Source of the DNA: Streptomyces lydicus
Lineage (GTDB): Bacteria; Actinomycetota; Actinomycetes; Streptomycetales; Streptomycetaceae
Length of the DNA stretch: 64,000 bases
NCBI RefSeq assembly: GCF_001729485.1
Contig: NZ_CP017157.1
Location: 7,440,001 to 7,504,000, forward strand
Direction of reading: 5' to 3'
Shown here in pieces: positions 44,139-56,021 of the stretch (its first letter is position 1; each line of letters begins with the position of its first letter). The notes under the pieces are model-generated. The model did not search any database and was not told the origin of the DNA. It saw only the letters and a list, made by a program, of their open reading frames with translations. The position numbers were made by a program, and so were the translations under genes.

Positions 44139-44212
44139 AGCCCCCTGTCGGATTCGAACCGACGACCTTCGCTTTACAAGAGCGGTGCTCTGGCCAGCTG
44201 AGCTAAGGAGGC
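44139..44212 (-). tRNA. tRNA-Thr (anticodon TGT)
   Basis: The 74-nt gene folds as a standard cloverleaf: acceptor GCCTCCT with AGGGGGC (one G-T pair), D-arm AGCTCAGCTGGCCAGAGC, anticodon loop CTTGTAAAG giving TGT, and T-arm GTCGGTTCGAATCCGAC. CCA is not encoded. The 3' end faces the nuclease/methyltransferase pair. Confidence 0.95.
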
Positions 44213-44391
44213 GTGCGTGAAGAAGTGTACCCAGGCGCACCGGGTGCCGGGCTCCTGAATTTGATGACGGCTGGCTACTGACACCGGGGCCCGCCGGGGG
44301 TAGCGTCACGGGACGGTCCACATCAGTGGACTACACCACTCCTTTTACTCGGATCGTCCGGCACGTTCCTGCCGGTGAAGGGATTCTCACC

Positions 44392-45528
<1,137 letters not shown>

Positions 45529-45624
45529 GCCTCCAGCGGGACACGGCTGAGAGGCCGATCGCGGAGGCCGCGCTGATCACGCCGGCCGCGCCGAGGCGTT
45601 GACCGTCCGGCGTTCGAGTGTGAA

Positions 45625-45665
45625 AACGGCGGCGGTGCGGGGTACTACCCCGCACCGCCGCCGTT
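45625..45665. terminator. msiK terminator
   Basis: A perfect 20-bp inverted repeat (45625-45644 with 45646-45665; begins AACGGCGGCGGTGCGG) with almost no spacer lies about 100 bp past the msiK stop codon. Confidence 0.85.
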
Positions 45666-45820
45666 GCACTTCCGCGGCCGCACGACCTCGCACCCCACTC
45701 CCCATAACGGCACTTTTCGTACCAGTGCGTCAACATCACAACCTCACCGACGGGCCATTGCGTCCCCCGATAAGGTGACCAAATGTCGCCAAATCATCAC
45801 TCCTCGCTACCATCTCGAGC

Positions 45821-46246
45821 GTGAACTCCGCAGCCCGCCGCATCGGCAGAACTCTCGCCCTGGTCCTCCCCGTCGTCCTTGTGCTCTCCGGGACCCTCGC
45901 GGTCACCCGCGTCCCCTGGGCGACGACGGCCTCCACCGACTCACAGATGCTGACCGCCTCCTCCGGGAGGGCCTCCACCAAGGCCGGCCCGCGCACCCCC
46001 GAGGACGCCCTGCGCAAGCGCCTGTTGGTCGAACTCCAGCAGAAGGACCCCGGCGTCGCCCTGACCCACCTCCAGGAGGCGACCACCAAGCGGCCCTCGC
46101 TGGCCAGGTTCTGCGTCCCCATCGCCCGCGCCCTCGGCCGTGCCGCGGTCGCCAAGTACGGCGCCGCACACCGCGCCCAGGCGTACTCCCGCCCGGTCTG
46201 CGACACCTCCTTCGCCAGCGGAGTGGCCGACGTCGACGTCCCGTGA
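45821..46246 (+). CDS. Conserved hypothetical exported protein, 141 residues
   Basis: The N-terminus (RRIGRTLALVLPVVLVLSGTL) is a signal peptide or anchor. The remainder is mainly helical (TPEDALRKRLLVELQQKDPG, ALTHLQEATTKRPSLARF) with two cysteines (FCVPIARALG and RPVCDTSF) that could form one disulfide. I do not recognise a named family. The GTG start lacks a strong Shine-Dalgarno sequence. It lies between msiK and a nucleotidyltransferase gene, with no obvious functional link. Confidence 0.65.
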   Translation: MNSAARRIGRTLALVLPVVLVLSGTLAVTRVPWATTASTDSQMLTASSGRASTKAGPRTPEDALRKRLLVELQQKDPGVALTHLQEATTKRPSLARFCVPIARALGRAAVAKYGAAHRAQAYSRPVCDTSFASGVADVDVP

Positions 46247-46311
46247 GCACCGCGCACGCCCCACAGTGACCTTCGCTCACACCACATCTCGCACCGCATA
46301 GGGTGCGATCC

Positions 46312-47040
46312 ATGACAGGCGCCCAGCATTCGCACCCCACGCAGGCCGTGGTCCTGGCCGGCGGCCAGGGCTCACGTCTCCGCCCGTACACCGATGACCG
46401 CCCCAAGCCGATGGTCGAGATTCCCGGCACCGGAACCCCGATCATCGGCCATCAGCTGAACTGGCTGGCGGACGAGGGCGTCACCGACGTCGTCGTCTCC
46501 TGCGGCCATCTCGCCGAGGTGCTCGAGGACTGGCTCTCCCGGGCCCAACTCCCCTTGCGCGTCACGACGGTTGTCGAGCACGAGCCGCTGGGGCGCGGCG
46601 GCGGCCTCAAGTACGCGGCCGGCTCGCTGCCCCGCCCCGACGAGCCCTGGTACGCCACCAACGGGGACATCTGGACCCGCTTCCCGCTCCGCGAAATGGC
46701 GGCCTTCCACGAGGAGCGCGACGCCCAGGCCACCCTCGCGCTGGCCCGCCCCCGCATCCCGTGGGGCGTCGTGGAGACCGACGCCTTCGGCCACGTCCTC
46801 GACTTCATCGAGGCGCCGCCCTCCCCGTATCTGATCAACGCCGGCGTGTACGTCTTCTCCGCCGCCTTCACGGCCCTGCTCCCCGACCGCGGCGACCACG
46901 AGCGCACGACGTTCCCCCGCCTCGCCCGCGAACGCCGCCTGGCAGGCTTCCCCCTCCCCCACGGCGCCTACTGGCGCGCCATCGACACCGCCAAGGACCT
47001 CACCGAGGCAGCCAGGGAACTGGGCACACAGCCACGTTGA
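46312..47040 (+). CDS. Sugar-nucleotidyltransferase (NTP_transferase family)
   Basis: The 242-residue enzyme has the diphosphorylase signature AVVLAGGQGSRLRPYTDDRP followed by KPMVEI (nucleotide loop and Lys). It also shows EHEPLGRGGGLKYAAG, a NGD metal site in YATNGDIWTRF, and LINAGVYVFSAAF before the C-terminal DTAKDLTEA. It should convert a sugar-1-phosphate and NTP to NDP-sugar in the cytoplasm. It lacks the left-handed beta-helix of GlmU. The sugar is not identifiable. AGGGTG before the ATG at 46312 supports the start. Confidence 0.88.
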   Translation: MTGAQHSHPTQAVVLAGGQGSRLRPYTDDRPKPMVEIPGTGTPIIGHQLNWLADEGVTDVVVSCGHLAEVLEDWLSRAQLPLRVTTVVEHEPLGRGGGLKYAAGSLPRPDEPWYATNGDIWTRFPLREMAAFHEERDAQATLALARPRIPWGVVETDAFGHVLDFIEAPPSPYLINAGVYVFSAAFTALLPDRGDHERTTFPRLARERRLAGFPLPHGAYWRAIDTAKDLTEAARELGTQPR

Positions 47041-47051
47041 GGCACCGCACG

Positions 47052-47126
47052 CGCCGACGGCTGCCGCCCCCACTCGTACTTCGCCGTCCGCCGCCGACGG
47101 CTGCCGCCCCCATCCGTGCTTCGCCA
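47052..47126. repeat. 40-bp-period direct repeat
   Basis: Two copies of a segment of about 34 bp starting CGCCGACGGCTGCCGCCCCC (47052 and 47092) differ at only a few positions. They lie just past the nucleotidyltransferase gene. The next 200 bp are low-complexity runs of GGGCCTGTG type. Confidence 0.7.
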
Positions 47127-47437
47127 GCCGCCCCCGCCTGCTGCCGTTCGCTGCCGCGGGGCTCAGGGCGCGCTGCGGGGGCCTGTGCCTGTGCGGGCCT
47201 GTGGGGGCCTGCGTGAGGGCCTGTGGGGCTGCATAAGGGTCTGTGAGGGCTCGGTGGCACTCCTTACGCGCCTGCGGGCCCTCGTGGCGCTCCTGGGCCC
47301 CTTAACGGCCTCCAGCGGCCGCCGTAGCGCTCACGGCCGGCACGGGTTCTTCTGCCGCTCCGGCACCCCGCCCCCACGCCGGCCCGCCCTCACGCCAACG
47401 CCCCTGTAGCCCCGAAACCCTACGGCCACCCCCGCCC

Positions 47438-47560
47438 GTACCCGCCCACTGGGTCCGCGCCCACACCCGTACCCATCCCCTGGACCCACGCCCGCACCCG
47501 TACTCACCCCTGAGCCCGCGCCCACACCCGTACTCACCCCCTGGGCCCACGCCCACACCC
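47438..47560. repeat. Degenerate 30-31-bp tandem repeat, about four units
   Basis: Units begin GTAC at 47438, 47469, 47500 and 47530 and share a C-rich core of CACCCCTGGGCCCACGCCC type. Noncoding; no credible gene spans it. Confidence 0.75.
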
Positions 47561-47712
47561 GCTCTCCACCAGGGGCGCTACGCGCAACCTCCCGCCCGCC
47601 CGCGCACATACACCCGCCCACCCCCCGAAGGGGGGTGGGCGGCGGGGAAAAAACCAGAGGAGGGCGTGAGCGGCGCGGAGAAATCCAGCAGCGGAGTAAG
47701 CGACAGGGAAAC

Positions 47713-47949
47713 GCAAGTGGGCCGGGCAGCAGCAGGGGGCCGCAAGTGAGCCGGGCAGCCGGAAACCGTAAGTCGGCCAGGCACCAGGAAACCGCAAGTA
47801 GGCCGGGCAGCAGGAAACCCAAAGCAGGTCGGCCAGCCAGGAGCCCAAAGTGGGCCGGACGGCCGGAAGCTGCAAGTGAGACGGGCAGCAAGAATCCGCA
47901 AGTAGGTCGGCCAGCCGGAAACCGCAAGTGAGCCGAACGGCACGGGCCC
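47713..47949. repeat. Degenerate 26-bp tandem repeat array, nine units
   Basis: Units start at 47713, 47742, 47768, 47794, 47821, 47847, 47872, 47898 and 47924, so spacing is 25-27 bp after the first. The consensus starts GCAAGTAGGCCGGGCAGC and ends GGAAACC. The array is purine-rich on the plus strand and continues as weaker fragments to about 48000. With the other repeats it fills the noncoding interval 47041-48085. Confidence 0.8.
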
Positions 47950-48085
47950 AGAACGGCACGGGCCCAGAAGACGCTTGGGCAAGCCGAGCAACCAGAAGAA
48001 TGAAAGCCCCACAAAGACCGGAAAGGGGCGGCCCCGAACGGCGCCGCCCCTCCCCGTCTCAGCCCGACCAACTGGGCCGGCTCAA

Positions 48086-49729
48086 TCAGCCGAGCAAGCC
48101 TCCCAACGTGCTGCCCCGGCCGCCGGAGTCGCCGGAGCCGCCGGAGCCGTTGGAGTCCGTGCCGGTGGTGCCGCCGCCCGTGCCGCCCGCCGTGGGGACG
48201 TGGGTGGTGGGGGCGGGGGCGCGGGTCGGGACGGTTTGCTGGGGGGCGCTGGTGGTGGCGCCGGGCTGCTGGGAGAGCCCGCTGGAGGTGCCCGCGGAGT
48301 GGCCGGTGCCCGGAGCCGGCGCGGTCGGCGTGCCGGGCTTGTGGGCCTTGTGGGAGGCGTCCGCGGAGGGTGTCCCGGGGCGGGGGGCGGTGCTGCCGGT
48401 GTGCCGACGGCCGGGGTGGGTGGCGCTCTTGTCGGGGCGGGGCAGCGGCGAGCCGGGCAGGTTGTTGATCGCGGGCTCGCCGGGGCGCGGCACGTTGGCG
48501 ACCGTCGCGGAGCGTACGGCGCCGCCGAGCAGCGAGCCGATGAGCAGGGTCAGGCCGGTCACCACGGCGGTCATGACGGCGCCCCGGCGCAGTACCCGGC
48601 GGCGCAGGTCGGCGACCTCGACGCGGGGGCCGAGCCGCCGCCACGCCTCGCCGGCCAGCCGGCCGTCCATGGAGTAGACGGGCGCGCCCGCGATGATCAG
48701 CGGGCTCCAGGCGGCGAGGTAGATGATGTCGGGGGCGTCGTAGGCGGGGACCGTACGCCAGCTGACGGTCATCAGCAGTGCCGCCGAGAGCAGCGCGCCG
48801 ATCGACGCGGCGACGCGCTGCCACAGGCCGCAGATGGTCAGGACGCCGACGACGACCTGGAGGAAGGCCACCGTCAGGCCGGCGCCGACGGGGTGGGCCA
48901 CCGCGAAGTCGCGCAACGGCACGGCCAGCGCCCAGGGGTCGAGCGACCTCAGCCAGGTGACCATCGAGCCCCGCTCGCCGCCGTCGAAGTACACGGGGTC
49001 GCAGAGCTTGCCCATGCCGGCGTAGACGGAGATCAGGCCGAGGAAGATGCGCAGCGGGAGGAGGACGACGCCGAGGTTCATGCGGCGGCCGGGGTAGTAC
49101 GCGTGGCGCACCGAGTCGGGGGTGCGGCGCCGGGAGCCGGCCTCGAAGGGGTCGTGGTCCTCGAAACGGTCGTCGTCGAAGCGGCCGTCGTCGTAGTGGT
49201 CGTCGCCGGGGCCGCGGCCCCCGTAGGGGTGACGAGGGAGGTGATCGCCGTACGCGCTGCCCACGGGGCGTACGCCGCGCAGCAGGGGGCTGTCGGGTTC
49301 GGTGGGGCCGCGCTGGCCGATCACGGTCTGGGCGGGGGCGGCGTCGTCGAGGCGGATCCGCGGCAGGACCTGGGTCGTGCCGACGTCGTCGCCCTGGCCG
49401 CCGTCGAGGCCGATGCCCGCGTCGCGCACCGCGTGCAGGAGCTGGGTGGTGGCGCCGGCCGTGCCGCCCGGTTCGGTGCGGCCGCTCCAGACCACGGGCG
49501 CCCGGCGTCTGGCGCCGGGGGACGAGCCCCGGACGGCCGGGATGCGCGCGGTGTCCGCCATGGCGGCGCGCGCCGAGGGCGTGGCGAGCTGTACGCGGAA
49601 GCTGGCGTGGTTGACGATGACCTGCGCGGGATCGCACGGGACCTTGACCGAGCTCAGGCCCGGCTCGTCATCGAAGCCCGGCGAGCGTCCCCCCGGAGGC
49701 GTGCGGGGTGTTCTGGTGTCCACGCTCAT
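48086..49729 (-). CDS. DoxX-family membrane protein with long disordered flanks
   Basis: The 547-residue protein has a soluble acidic N-terminal part (1-215; includes GDDHYDDGRFDDDRFEDHDP). A DoxX domain of four helices follows (about 218-370; LLPLRIFLGLISVYAGMGKL, FLQVVVGVLTICGLWQRVAA, DIIYLAAWSPLIIAG). A further helix (AVVTGLTLLIGSLLGG) precedes a Pro/Thr/Gly-rich exported tail of about 140 residues. DoxX proteins in actinobacteria take part in thiol/redox complexes in the membrane. The tail repeats end close to the repeat-rich noncoding stretch. Confidence 0.82.
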   Translation of the reverse strand: MSVDTRTPRTPPGGRSPGFDDEPGLSSVKVPCDPAQVIVNHASFRVQLATPSARAAMADTARIPAVRGSSPGARRRAPVVWSGRTEPGGTAGATTQLLHAVRDAGIGLDGGQGDDVGTTQVLPRIRLDDAAPAQTVIGQRGPTEPDSPLLRGVRPVGSAYGDHLPRHPYGGRGPGDDHYDDGRFDDDRFEDHDPFEAGSRRRTPDSVRHAYYPGRRMNLGVVLLPLRIFLGLISVYAGMGKLCDPVYFDGGERGSMVTWLRSLDPWALAVPLRDFAVAHPVGAGLTVAFLQVVVGVLTICGLWQRVAASIGALLSAALLMTVSWRTVPAYDAPDIIYLAAWSPLIIAGAPVYSMDGRLAGEAWRRLGPRVEVADLRRRVLRRGAVMTAVVTGLTLLIGSLLGGAVRSATVANVPRPGEPAINNLPGSPLPRPDKSATHPGRRHTGSTAPRPGTPSADASHKAHKPGTPTAPAPGTGHSAGTSSGLSQQPGATTSAPQQTVPTRAPAPTTHVPTAGGTGGGTTGTDSNGSGGSGDSGGRGSTLGGLLG

Positions 49730-49884
49730 CTAACCGAGTGACTCGCGGTTAAGACACTGCCTTGACCGGGCCGATCTGTCCGAGACCCGTCAAAAGATCA
49801 CGGGATACGGGGAAGTCACACGGAGAGTCAGGTTTTGCCCCGAGGTGCGGTACGTGCGGACGCACCGGCCCCGGGGCACACCGT

Positions 49885-50835
49885 TCAGCCGCGGCGCCGC
49901 GCGGCCTCCCACAGAACGACACCGGCCGCGACACCGGCGTTCAGGGACTCCGCACCGCCCGGCATCGGGATCCGGACGCGCACGTCGCAGGTCTCGCCGA
50001 CCAGCCGCGACAGGCCCTTGCCCTCGCTGCCGACGACGATGACCACCGGGCCGTCCAGGACCTCCAGGTCCTGGAGCTCCAGGTCGCCGTCCGCGGCCAG
50101 GCCGACGACCGTCAGTCCGGCCTTCTGGTACGACTCCAGGGCGCGGGTGAGGTTGGTGGCACGGGCCACCGGCGTACGGGCCGCGGTGCCCGCCGAGGTC
50201 TTCCAGGCGCCGGCCGTCATCCCCGCCGCCCGGCGCTCGGGCACGACCACGCCGTGGCCGCCGAACGCGGAGACGGACCGGACGACCGCGCCCAGGTTGC
50301 GCGGGTCGGTGACGCCGTCCAGCGCGACGATCAGCGGGTCCTCGCCGGCGTCGAACGCGGCCGCGGCCAGGTCCTCGGGGTGCGCGTAGTCGTACGGGGG
50401 GATCTGCGCGACCAGGCCCTGGTGGTTGAGCCCGTTGGTCATGCGGTCCAGCTCGGGCCGCGGGGCCTCCATGAGGTTCATGCCGCGGTCCGCGGCGAGC
50501 TGGAGGGCCTCGCGGACCCGCTCGTCACTGTCGATGAACTGCTGCACGTACAGCGTCGTGGCGGGCACGCCCTCGCGCAGCGCCTCGACGACCGGGTTAC
50601 GGCCGACGACCAGCTCGGCGGTGCCCTTGGCGCCGCCCCGGCGCGGGGCCGGGCGCTTGGATTCGTGCTTCGCCTTGGCGTTGGCGACGCGGTTCTTGAC
50701 GTGTCCCTTGCGCGCGGAGGCGGGCGGGGTCGGGCCCTTGCCCTCCAGGCCCCGGCGCCGCTTGCCGCCGCTGCCGACCTGCGCGCCCTTCTTGTTGGAC
50801 GTGCGGCGGTTCCTGCGCTGGCTGTTGCCGGCCAT
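49885..50835 (-). CDS. rlmB: 23S rRNA (guanosine-2251-2'-O)-methyltransferase RlmB (SpoU/TrmH family)
   Basis: RlmB methylates the 2'-OH of G2251 in 23S rRNA. The 316-residue protein has a basic, disordered N-terminal extension of about 75 residues and the substrate-binding domain ([17 protein letters not shown]). The knotted SPOUT domain carries its three motifs [32 protein letters not shown] and [20 protein letters not shown]. The extension is normal for actinobacterial members and may bind RNA. It follows cysS in the same direction, a conserved order. Confidence 0.93.
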   Translation of the reverse strand: MAGNSQRRNRRTSNKKGAQVGSGGKRRRGLEGKGPTPPASARKGHVKNRVANAKAKHESKRPAPRRGGAKGTAELVVGRNPVVEALREGVPATTLYVQQFIDSDERVREALQLAADRGMNLMEAPRPELDRMTNGLNHQGLVAQIPPYDYAHPEDLAAAAFDAGEDPLIVALDGVTDPRNLGAVVRSVSAFGGHGVVVPERRAAGMTAGAWKTSAGTAARTPVARATNLTRALESYQKAGLTVVGLAADGDLELQDLEVLDGPVVIVVGSEGKGLSRLVGETCDVRVRIPMPGGAESLNAGVAAGVVLWEAARRRG

Positions 50836-50963
50836 GGGTCACCTGTTTCTTCACTGCTCTCGACGTCTCGCGACGTGGAGTGGGTACGTACGTATGGATT
50901 GAGTGTCGCCCGTGGCCACCGGGACGGTCGAATCCGGGTGGCCGGCCGCGGGCGCGACGGGGG

Positions 50964-52367
<1,404 letters not shown>

Positions 52368-52521
52368 GGAACCAGGGTAGTCGGAACCCGGCAGTGCCCC
52401 GCGACGCATGGGCCACGGGGACACAGATCCGTCATAACCGTCCGATTTGCCGGATGTGATGGCCGAAAATTCCCCCGGAGGATGGTGAGTGCGGGCATCG
52501 GCGGCCGCCCGGGGGCGGGCG

Positions 52522-52926
52522 TCAGATGCTGCCGACCACCTTGCGCGGGGTGATCCGGACGACGACCCGCTCGGCGTCCTTGCCCGATTCCGGGTTGAAC
52601 TCGGCATAGGGCTTGCCGGTGTACTTGCGGGACAGCTCGTCGATGAGCTCCTGGCCGCCCTCGGTGGTCAGCGTGGCGGTGCCGCGGACCTCGGCGTAGG
52701 TGTACGGGCTGTCGGACGGCTGGACGACGACCGAGACGCGCGGGTCGCGGCGGATGTTGCGTTCCTTGCGGCGGCCGACGGTGGTCGAGATCAGCAGGTC
52801 GTCGCCGTCCCGCTTCACCCAGACCGGCGACGCCTGGGGGCTGCCGTCGGGCTGGACCGTCGACACGATCACGAAGACCGGGGTGTCGAGGAGCTTCTTG
52901 AGGTCGTCGGACAGGGTGGCAGTCAC
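52522..52926 (-). CDS. PPOX-class F420-dependent protein
   Basis: The 134-residue split-barrel protein has the actinobacterial F420/FMN-binding pattern TPVFVIVSTVQPDGSPQASP, VWVKRDGDDLLISTTVGRRK, NIRRDPRVSVVVQPSDSPYT and a C-terminal VVRITPRKVVG. This family reduces or binds deazaflavin substrates. It is unrelated in detail to the longer PPOX protein at 1780. The interval to cysS contains no gene. Confidence 0.9.
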   Translation of the reverse strand: MTATLSDDLKKLLDTPVFVIVSTVQPDGSPQASPVWVKRDGDDLLISTTVGRRKERNIRRDPRVSVVVQPSDSPYTYAEVRGTATLTTEGGQELIDELSRKYTGKPYAEFNPESGKDAERVVVRITPRKVVGSI

Positions 52927-52986
52927 GAGGATCCTTCCTGCGGGCCGTTCCGAGGGACACGAGTACTCCGATCCTCCCCCAACACC

Positions 52987-53039
52987 CGTACGGCGTCCGG
53001 CATTCCCGCGCCATACGGGGGAATGCCGGACGCCGTACG
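52987..53039. terminator. Terminator of the ispD-ispF operon
   Basis: A perfect 21-bp inverted repeat (52987-53007 with 53019-53039, begins CGTACGGCGTCCGG) and 11-nt loop lie about 60 bp past ispF. Confidence 0.85.
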
Positions 53040-53098
53040 CCCTCGGGCCGTCACCGGCCCGGGGATGCCGTTCCGGGGGTGCGGTTCCGGGGTGCCGC

Positions 53099-53614
53099 TC
53101 AGCCGGTGCGGAAGACGATCGCCGTGGCGACCGCCGCCAGGCCCTCGGCGCGGCCGGTCAGGCCCAGCCCGTCCGAGGTCGTCCCGGAGACCGAGACGGG
53201 CGCTCCGACCGCCGCGGACAGCGCCTTCTGCGCCTCGTCCCGCCGCTTGCCGACCTTCGGGCGTACGCCGATGACCTGCACGGCGACGTTGCCGATCGCG
53301 AAGCCCTCGGCGCGGACGATCCGCGCCGCCTCGGCCAGCAGCGTCACACCGGAGGCACCGGACCACTCGGGCCGGCTGGTGCCGAAGTGCGCGCCCAGGT
53401 CGCCGACGCCGGCCGCCGAGAAGAGCGCGTCGCACGCGGCGTGCGCGGCCACGTCGCCGTCGCTGTGGCCGGCCAGGCCGTAGCCGTCGCTCTCCGCGGC
53501 GTCCCAGAGGAGGCCGGCGCACCACAGCTCGCGGCCCTGCTCGAAGGCGTGCACGTCGGTGCCGATGCCGACGAGCGGGATGCCGGCGGCGGGGGCCGGG
53601 TCAGACATAGCCAT
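53099..53614 (-). CDS. ispF: 2-C-methyl-D-erythritol 2,4-cyclodiphosphate synthase
   Basis: IspF closes the cyclic diphosphate ring in the MEP isoprenoid pathway. The 171-residue protein has the metal ligands Asp/His in [12 protein letters not shown], a second His in [16 protein letters not shown], and the [15 protein letters not shown] substrate loop near the C-terminus. AGGAGG 7 nt before the ATG at 53614 decides the start. It overlaps ispD by 14 bp, so they are translationally coupled and act at nearby steps of the pathway. Confidence 0.96.
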   Translation of the reverse strand: MAMSDPAPAAGIPLVGIGTDVHAFEQGRELWCAGLLWDAAESDGYGLAGHSDGDVAAHAACDALFSAAGVGDLGAHFGTSRPEWSGASGVTLLAEAARIVRAEGFAIGNVAVQVIGVRPKVGKRRDEAQKALSAAVGAPVSVSGTTSDGLGLTGRAEGLAAVATAIVFRTG

Positions 53615-54347
53615 CGTTGGCCCTCCTACGGGCGAGTACGGCCTCGGCCAGGACGAGGTCCAGCGGCCGGGTCACCTTGAACGCTTCCTCGTGGCCGGGG
53701 ACGACCACGACCGGGGCGCCGAGCCGTTCGACCAGCCCGGCGTCGTCGGTGGCGCCCTCGCCCTCGACGACGGTGTCGTGCGCCTTGCGCAGGGTCTCCA
53801 GGCTGAAGCCCTGCGGGGTCTGCACGGCGCGCAGCAGGGCCCGCTCCGGGGTGCCGACCACCGGCTCGGGGGCGCCCTGGGGCTGCGGCTCGACCTGCTT
53901 GACGGTGTCGGCGAGCGGCAGCGCCGGGACGACCGCGGGCGCACCGTTCCGTACGGCGGCGATCACCGCGTCGACGGTGTCCACCGGGACCAGCGGGCGC
54001 GCGGCGTCGTGCACCAGCACGACGTCGATGTCGGCCGGCAGCGCGGCCAGACCGAGCCGTACGGACTCCTGGCGGGTCTGTCCGCCGGGGACGACCACGA
54101 GGTCGGTGCGGTCGGCGAGCGGGTATTCGTTCAGGAGGTGGTCCACCTCGGTGGCGCCGTCGGGCGGGGCGACCACGACGATCAGCGAGACGGCGCGGGA
54201 GGCGGCCATCGCGCGGACGGCGTGCACCAGCATGGGGGTGCCGCCCAGCGTGCGCAGTGCCTTGGGGGTGCCGGGACCGAGCCGGACGCCCCGGCCGGCG
54301 GCGGGGATCACCGCGGCGGTGCGGATCGGGCGGGAGGGATCTGACAT
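53601..54347 (-). CDS. ispD: 2-C-methyl-D-erythritol 4-phosphate cytidylyltransferase
   Basis: IspD forms CDP-methylerythritol from MEP and CTP. The 248-residue protein shows the CTP-binding loop [38 protein letters not shown], and [15 protein letters not shown]. The ATG at 54347 gives the standard family length; the frame to 54530 adds a Pro/Arg leader. It is the first of two coupled genes. carD lies 375 bp upstream in the same direction. Confidence 0.95.
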   Translation of the reverse strand: MSDPSRPIRTAAVIPAAGRGVRLGPGTPKALRTLGGTPMLVHAVRAMAASRAVSLIVVVAPPDGATEVDHLLNEYPLADRTDLVVVPGGQTRQESVRLGLAALPADIDVVLVHDAARPLVPVDTVDAVIAAVRNGAPAVVPALPLADTVKQVEPQPQGAPEPVVGTPERALLRAVQTPQGFSLETLRKAHDTVVEGEGATDDAGLVERLGAPVVVVPGHEEAFKVTRPLDLVLAEAVLARRRANDGYV

Positions 54348-54722
54348 CGATGGCTCCGGAGTCCGGGGCGAGCCCGGAATTGGCGCAGACAGGTTTGTTT
54401 GCTCGGGCGGGGTGGGTATGGCCTGGGCGTGCCCCCTGGTCGAGCGACGCCGGGCGGGGGGAGTGCCGGGCGCGAGCCTTGACCGGACCCTTCCGTGACA
54501 TCGGTCGAGGCAGCTGCCCGGGCCCGGCACGCCACAGTCAGTGGGCGTCCTCGTCGATCCCGGCGGACCGCCTCATCCGCGGAGATGCCCTCGCAGATAT
54601 GCCGCAGCGCCCGGCAACAGACCCCTCCGTACGGGAGGGTCGTCACTCGGGCACCGCGGCATTGCTACGTCGTCACTGGCGTCGGGTGCGGGGGTGTGTC
54701 CCATGACCGGCGCGCAGCAGCG
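54348..54722. other. Intergenic region carD-ispD
   Basis: No credible gene is present in this 375-bp stretch. It probably holds the carD terminator and the ispD promoter, but I see no strong hairpin. Confidence 0.4.
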
Positions 54723-55205
54723 TCAGGACGCGAGAACCTCGTCGAGCAGGGCCTCGGCCTTGTCCTCGTTGGTGTTCTCCGCGAGGGCGAGTTCGCTCAC
54801 CAGGATCTGGCGGGCCTTCGCGAGCATCCTCTTCTCACCGGCGGAGAGTCCGCGCTCGCGCTCACGCCGCCACAGGTCGCGCACTACTTCGGCGACCTTG
54901 ATCACATCGCCGGAAGCGAGCTTCTCGAGATTTGCCTTGTAGCGACGGGACCAGTTCGTCGGCTCTTCGGCATACGGTGCACGAAGCACCTCGAAGACCC
55001 GGTCCAGCCCGTCCTGACCAACCACGTCGCGTACGCCGACGAACTCCGCATTGTCCGCTGGCACACGAACAGTCAAGTCGCCCTGGGCGACCTTCAGCAC
55101 CAAGTAGGTCTTGTCCACGCCTTTGATCTGGCGAGTTTCGATGGCCTCGATCAGCGCGGCCCCGTGATGGGGATAGACCACGGTGTCGCCAACCTTGAAC
55201 GTCAT
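54723..55205 (-). CDS. carD: CarD-family RNA polymerase-binding transcription factor
   Basis: CarD binds the RNA polymerase beta subunit and stabilises open promoter complexes, notably at rRNA genes. The 160-residue protein has the N-terminal Tudor-like interaction domain ([20 protein letters not shown]) and a helical DNA-binding C-terminal domain ([19 protein letters not shown], then the [20 protein letters not shown] helix). GGAAGGGG before the ATG at 55205 fixes the start. The position next to ispD-ispF is conserved in actinobacteria. Confidence 0.96.
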   Translation of the reverse strand: MTFKVGDTVVYPHHGAALIEAIETRQIKGVDKTYLVLKVAQGDLTVRVPADNAEFVGVRDVVGQDGLDRVFEVLRAPYAEEPTNWSRRYKANLEKLASGDVIKVAEVVRDLWRRERERGLSAGEKRMLAKARQILVSELALAENTNEDKAEALLDEVLAS

Positions 55206-56021
55206 GTGACAGGTACCCCTTCCGTGGCTATCCATGCTAACACGGGAACGGACCGTTCTGAATGGCGTTTTCGCAGGTCAGGGCATATCTCGGGGCTTGA
55301 CAACTCTGGCCGCGACGTGCTGCGAGGACCCCTTGGAGGCGGGTATTCGCAGGTCGGAGGGGCTTCGCGGGCGACCGGAAACACGCCCGTCACACACCGG
55401 GAAGGCCGCGATCGGCGGGTCGAACGTCCCGTTTTGCACGGATCCGCTTGAGCGAGTTCCGCTACTCCGTTCGGCTGCTCGCGCCCTCCTCGGAGACGAT
55501 TCCCGAATTGATCACCACCGGAGCGCCGAAGGGTGTGATCAATTCCGTCGGGCCTTCACATTCTCTGCGAATACTGTTTTTCGGCGGGGGAAACCGCAGG
55601 CGGAAACGGGTGCGCCGGCAGCCGAACGGTCACCCGCGGAATATCCGGGCGCGTTCCCGCCGGCACGTTCCCGTCGGTCCGTTCCCGTCCACTTCTTCCG
55701 GGCGGTTCTTCCGGCACCCCACCTTCCTTTAATGATCATGAACTCTTGGGCCGGTTTTCTGCGGGGTGCCGCGCGGCGGGTGAGCTCGCGGGCCCGGCCC
55801 TGCACACCGCGCCCGGGCGGCGGTGACGGGCCGCGAGCACGCTGGGGGCGGGTCGGGTGCGGCGGCGCGGGGACGGCTCGGTAACCTAGCGGCGCTGACA
55901 CACCCTTAGGGCGGCTTTACGCACCCGTCGTCATGACGCGTACGCGGGCCGCCCCAGCCGTCCATCCGCGACCGGGCACGAACGTTCGGCCGCCGTAGCT
56001 CGTCAAGGAGATGCCGCCGCC
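55206..56021. other. Long noncoding interval between carD and a lipoprotein gene
   Basis: This 816-bp stretch has no credible gene: overlapping open frames have unrelated codon bias and no start signals. It holds the carD promoter region, an 11+19+11 inverted repeat at 55505-55545, and a locally lower GC content around 55440-55740. A plus-strand promoter for the lipoprotein gene should lie near its right end. Confidence 0.5.
55505..55545. repeat. 11-bp perfect inverted repeat (GAATTGATCAC...GTGATCAATTC)
   Basis: Arms at 55505-55515 and 55535-55545 are perfect complements around a 19-bp centre that is itself partly complementary (CACC with GGGT). This could be a hairpin in RNA or two half-sites about 30 bp apart. 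Confidence 0.75.

Noticed and set aside
40890..44212. Integrative element with att sites at tRNA-Thr
   Set aside because: No integrase gene and no second copy of the tRNA 3' end were found around the nuclease/methyltransferase pair. Location alone is suggestive only.
47713..47949. Possible CRISPR array
   Set aside because: Repeats are contiguous and degenerate, with no unique spacers and no cas genes nearby.
47331..49637. Open frame of 768 codons on the minus strand over the repeats and the DoxX gene
   Set aside because: It shadows the DoxX gene in another frame and is Arg/Pro-rich from GC bias; it has no family motifs.
55234..55884. Open frame of 216 codons between carD and the lipoprotein gene
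   Set aside because: Composition is random, there is no ribosome-binding site, and it crosses the carD 5' region and the inverted repeat.
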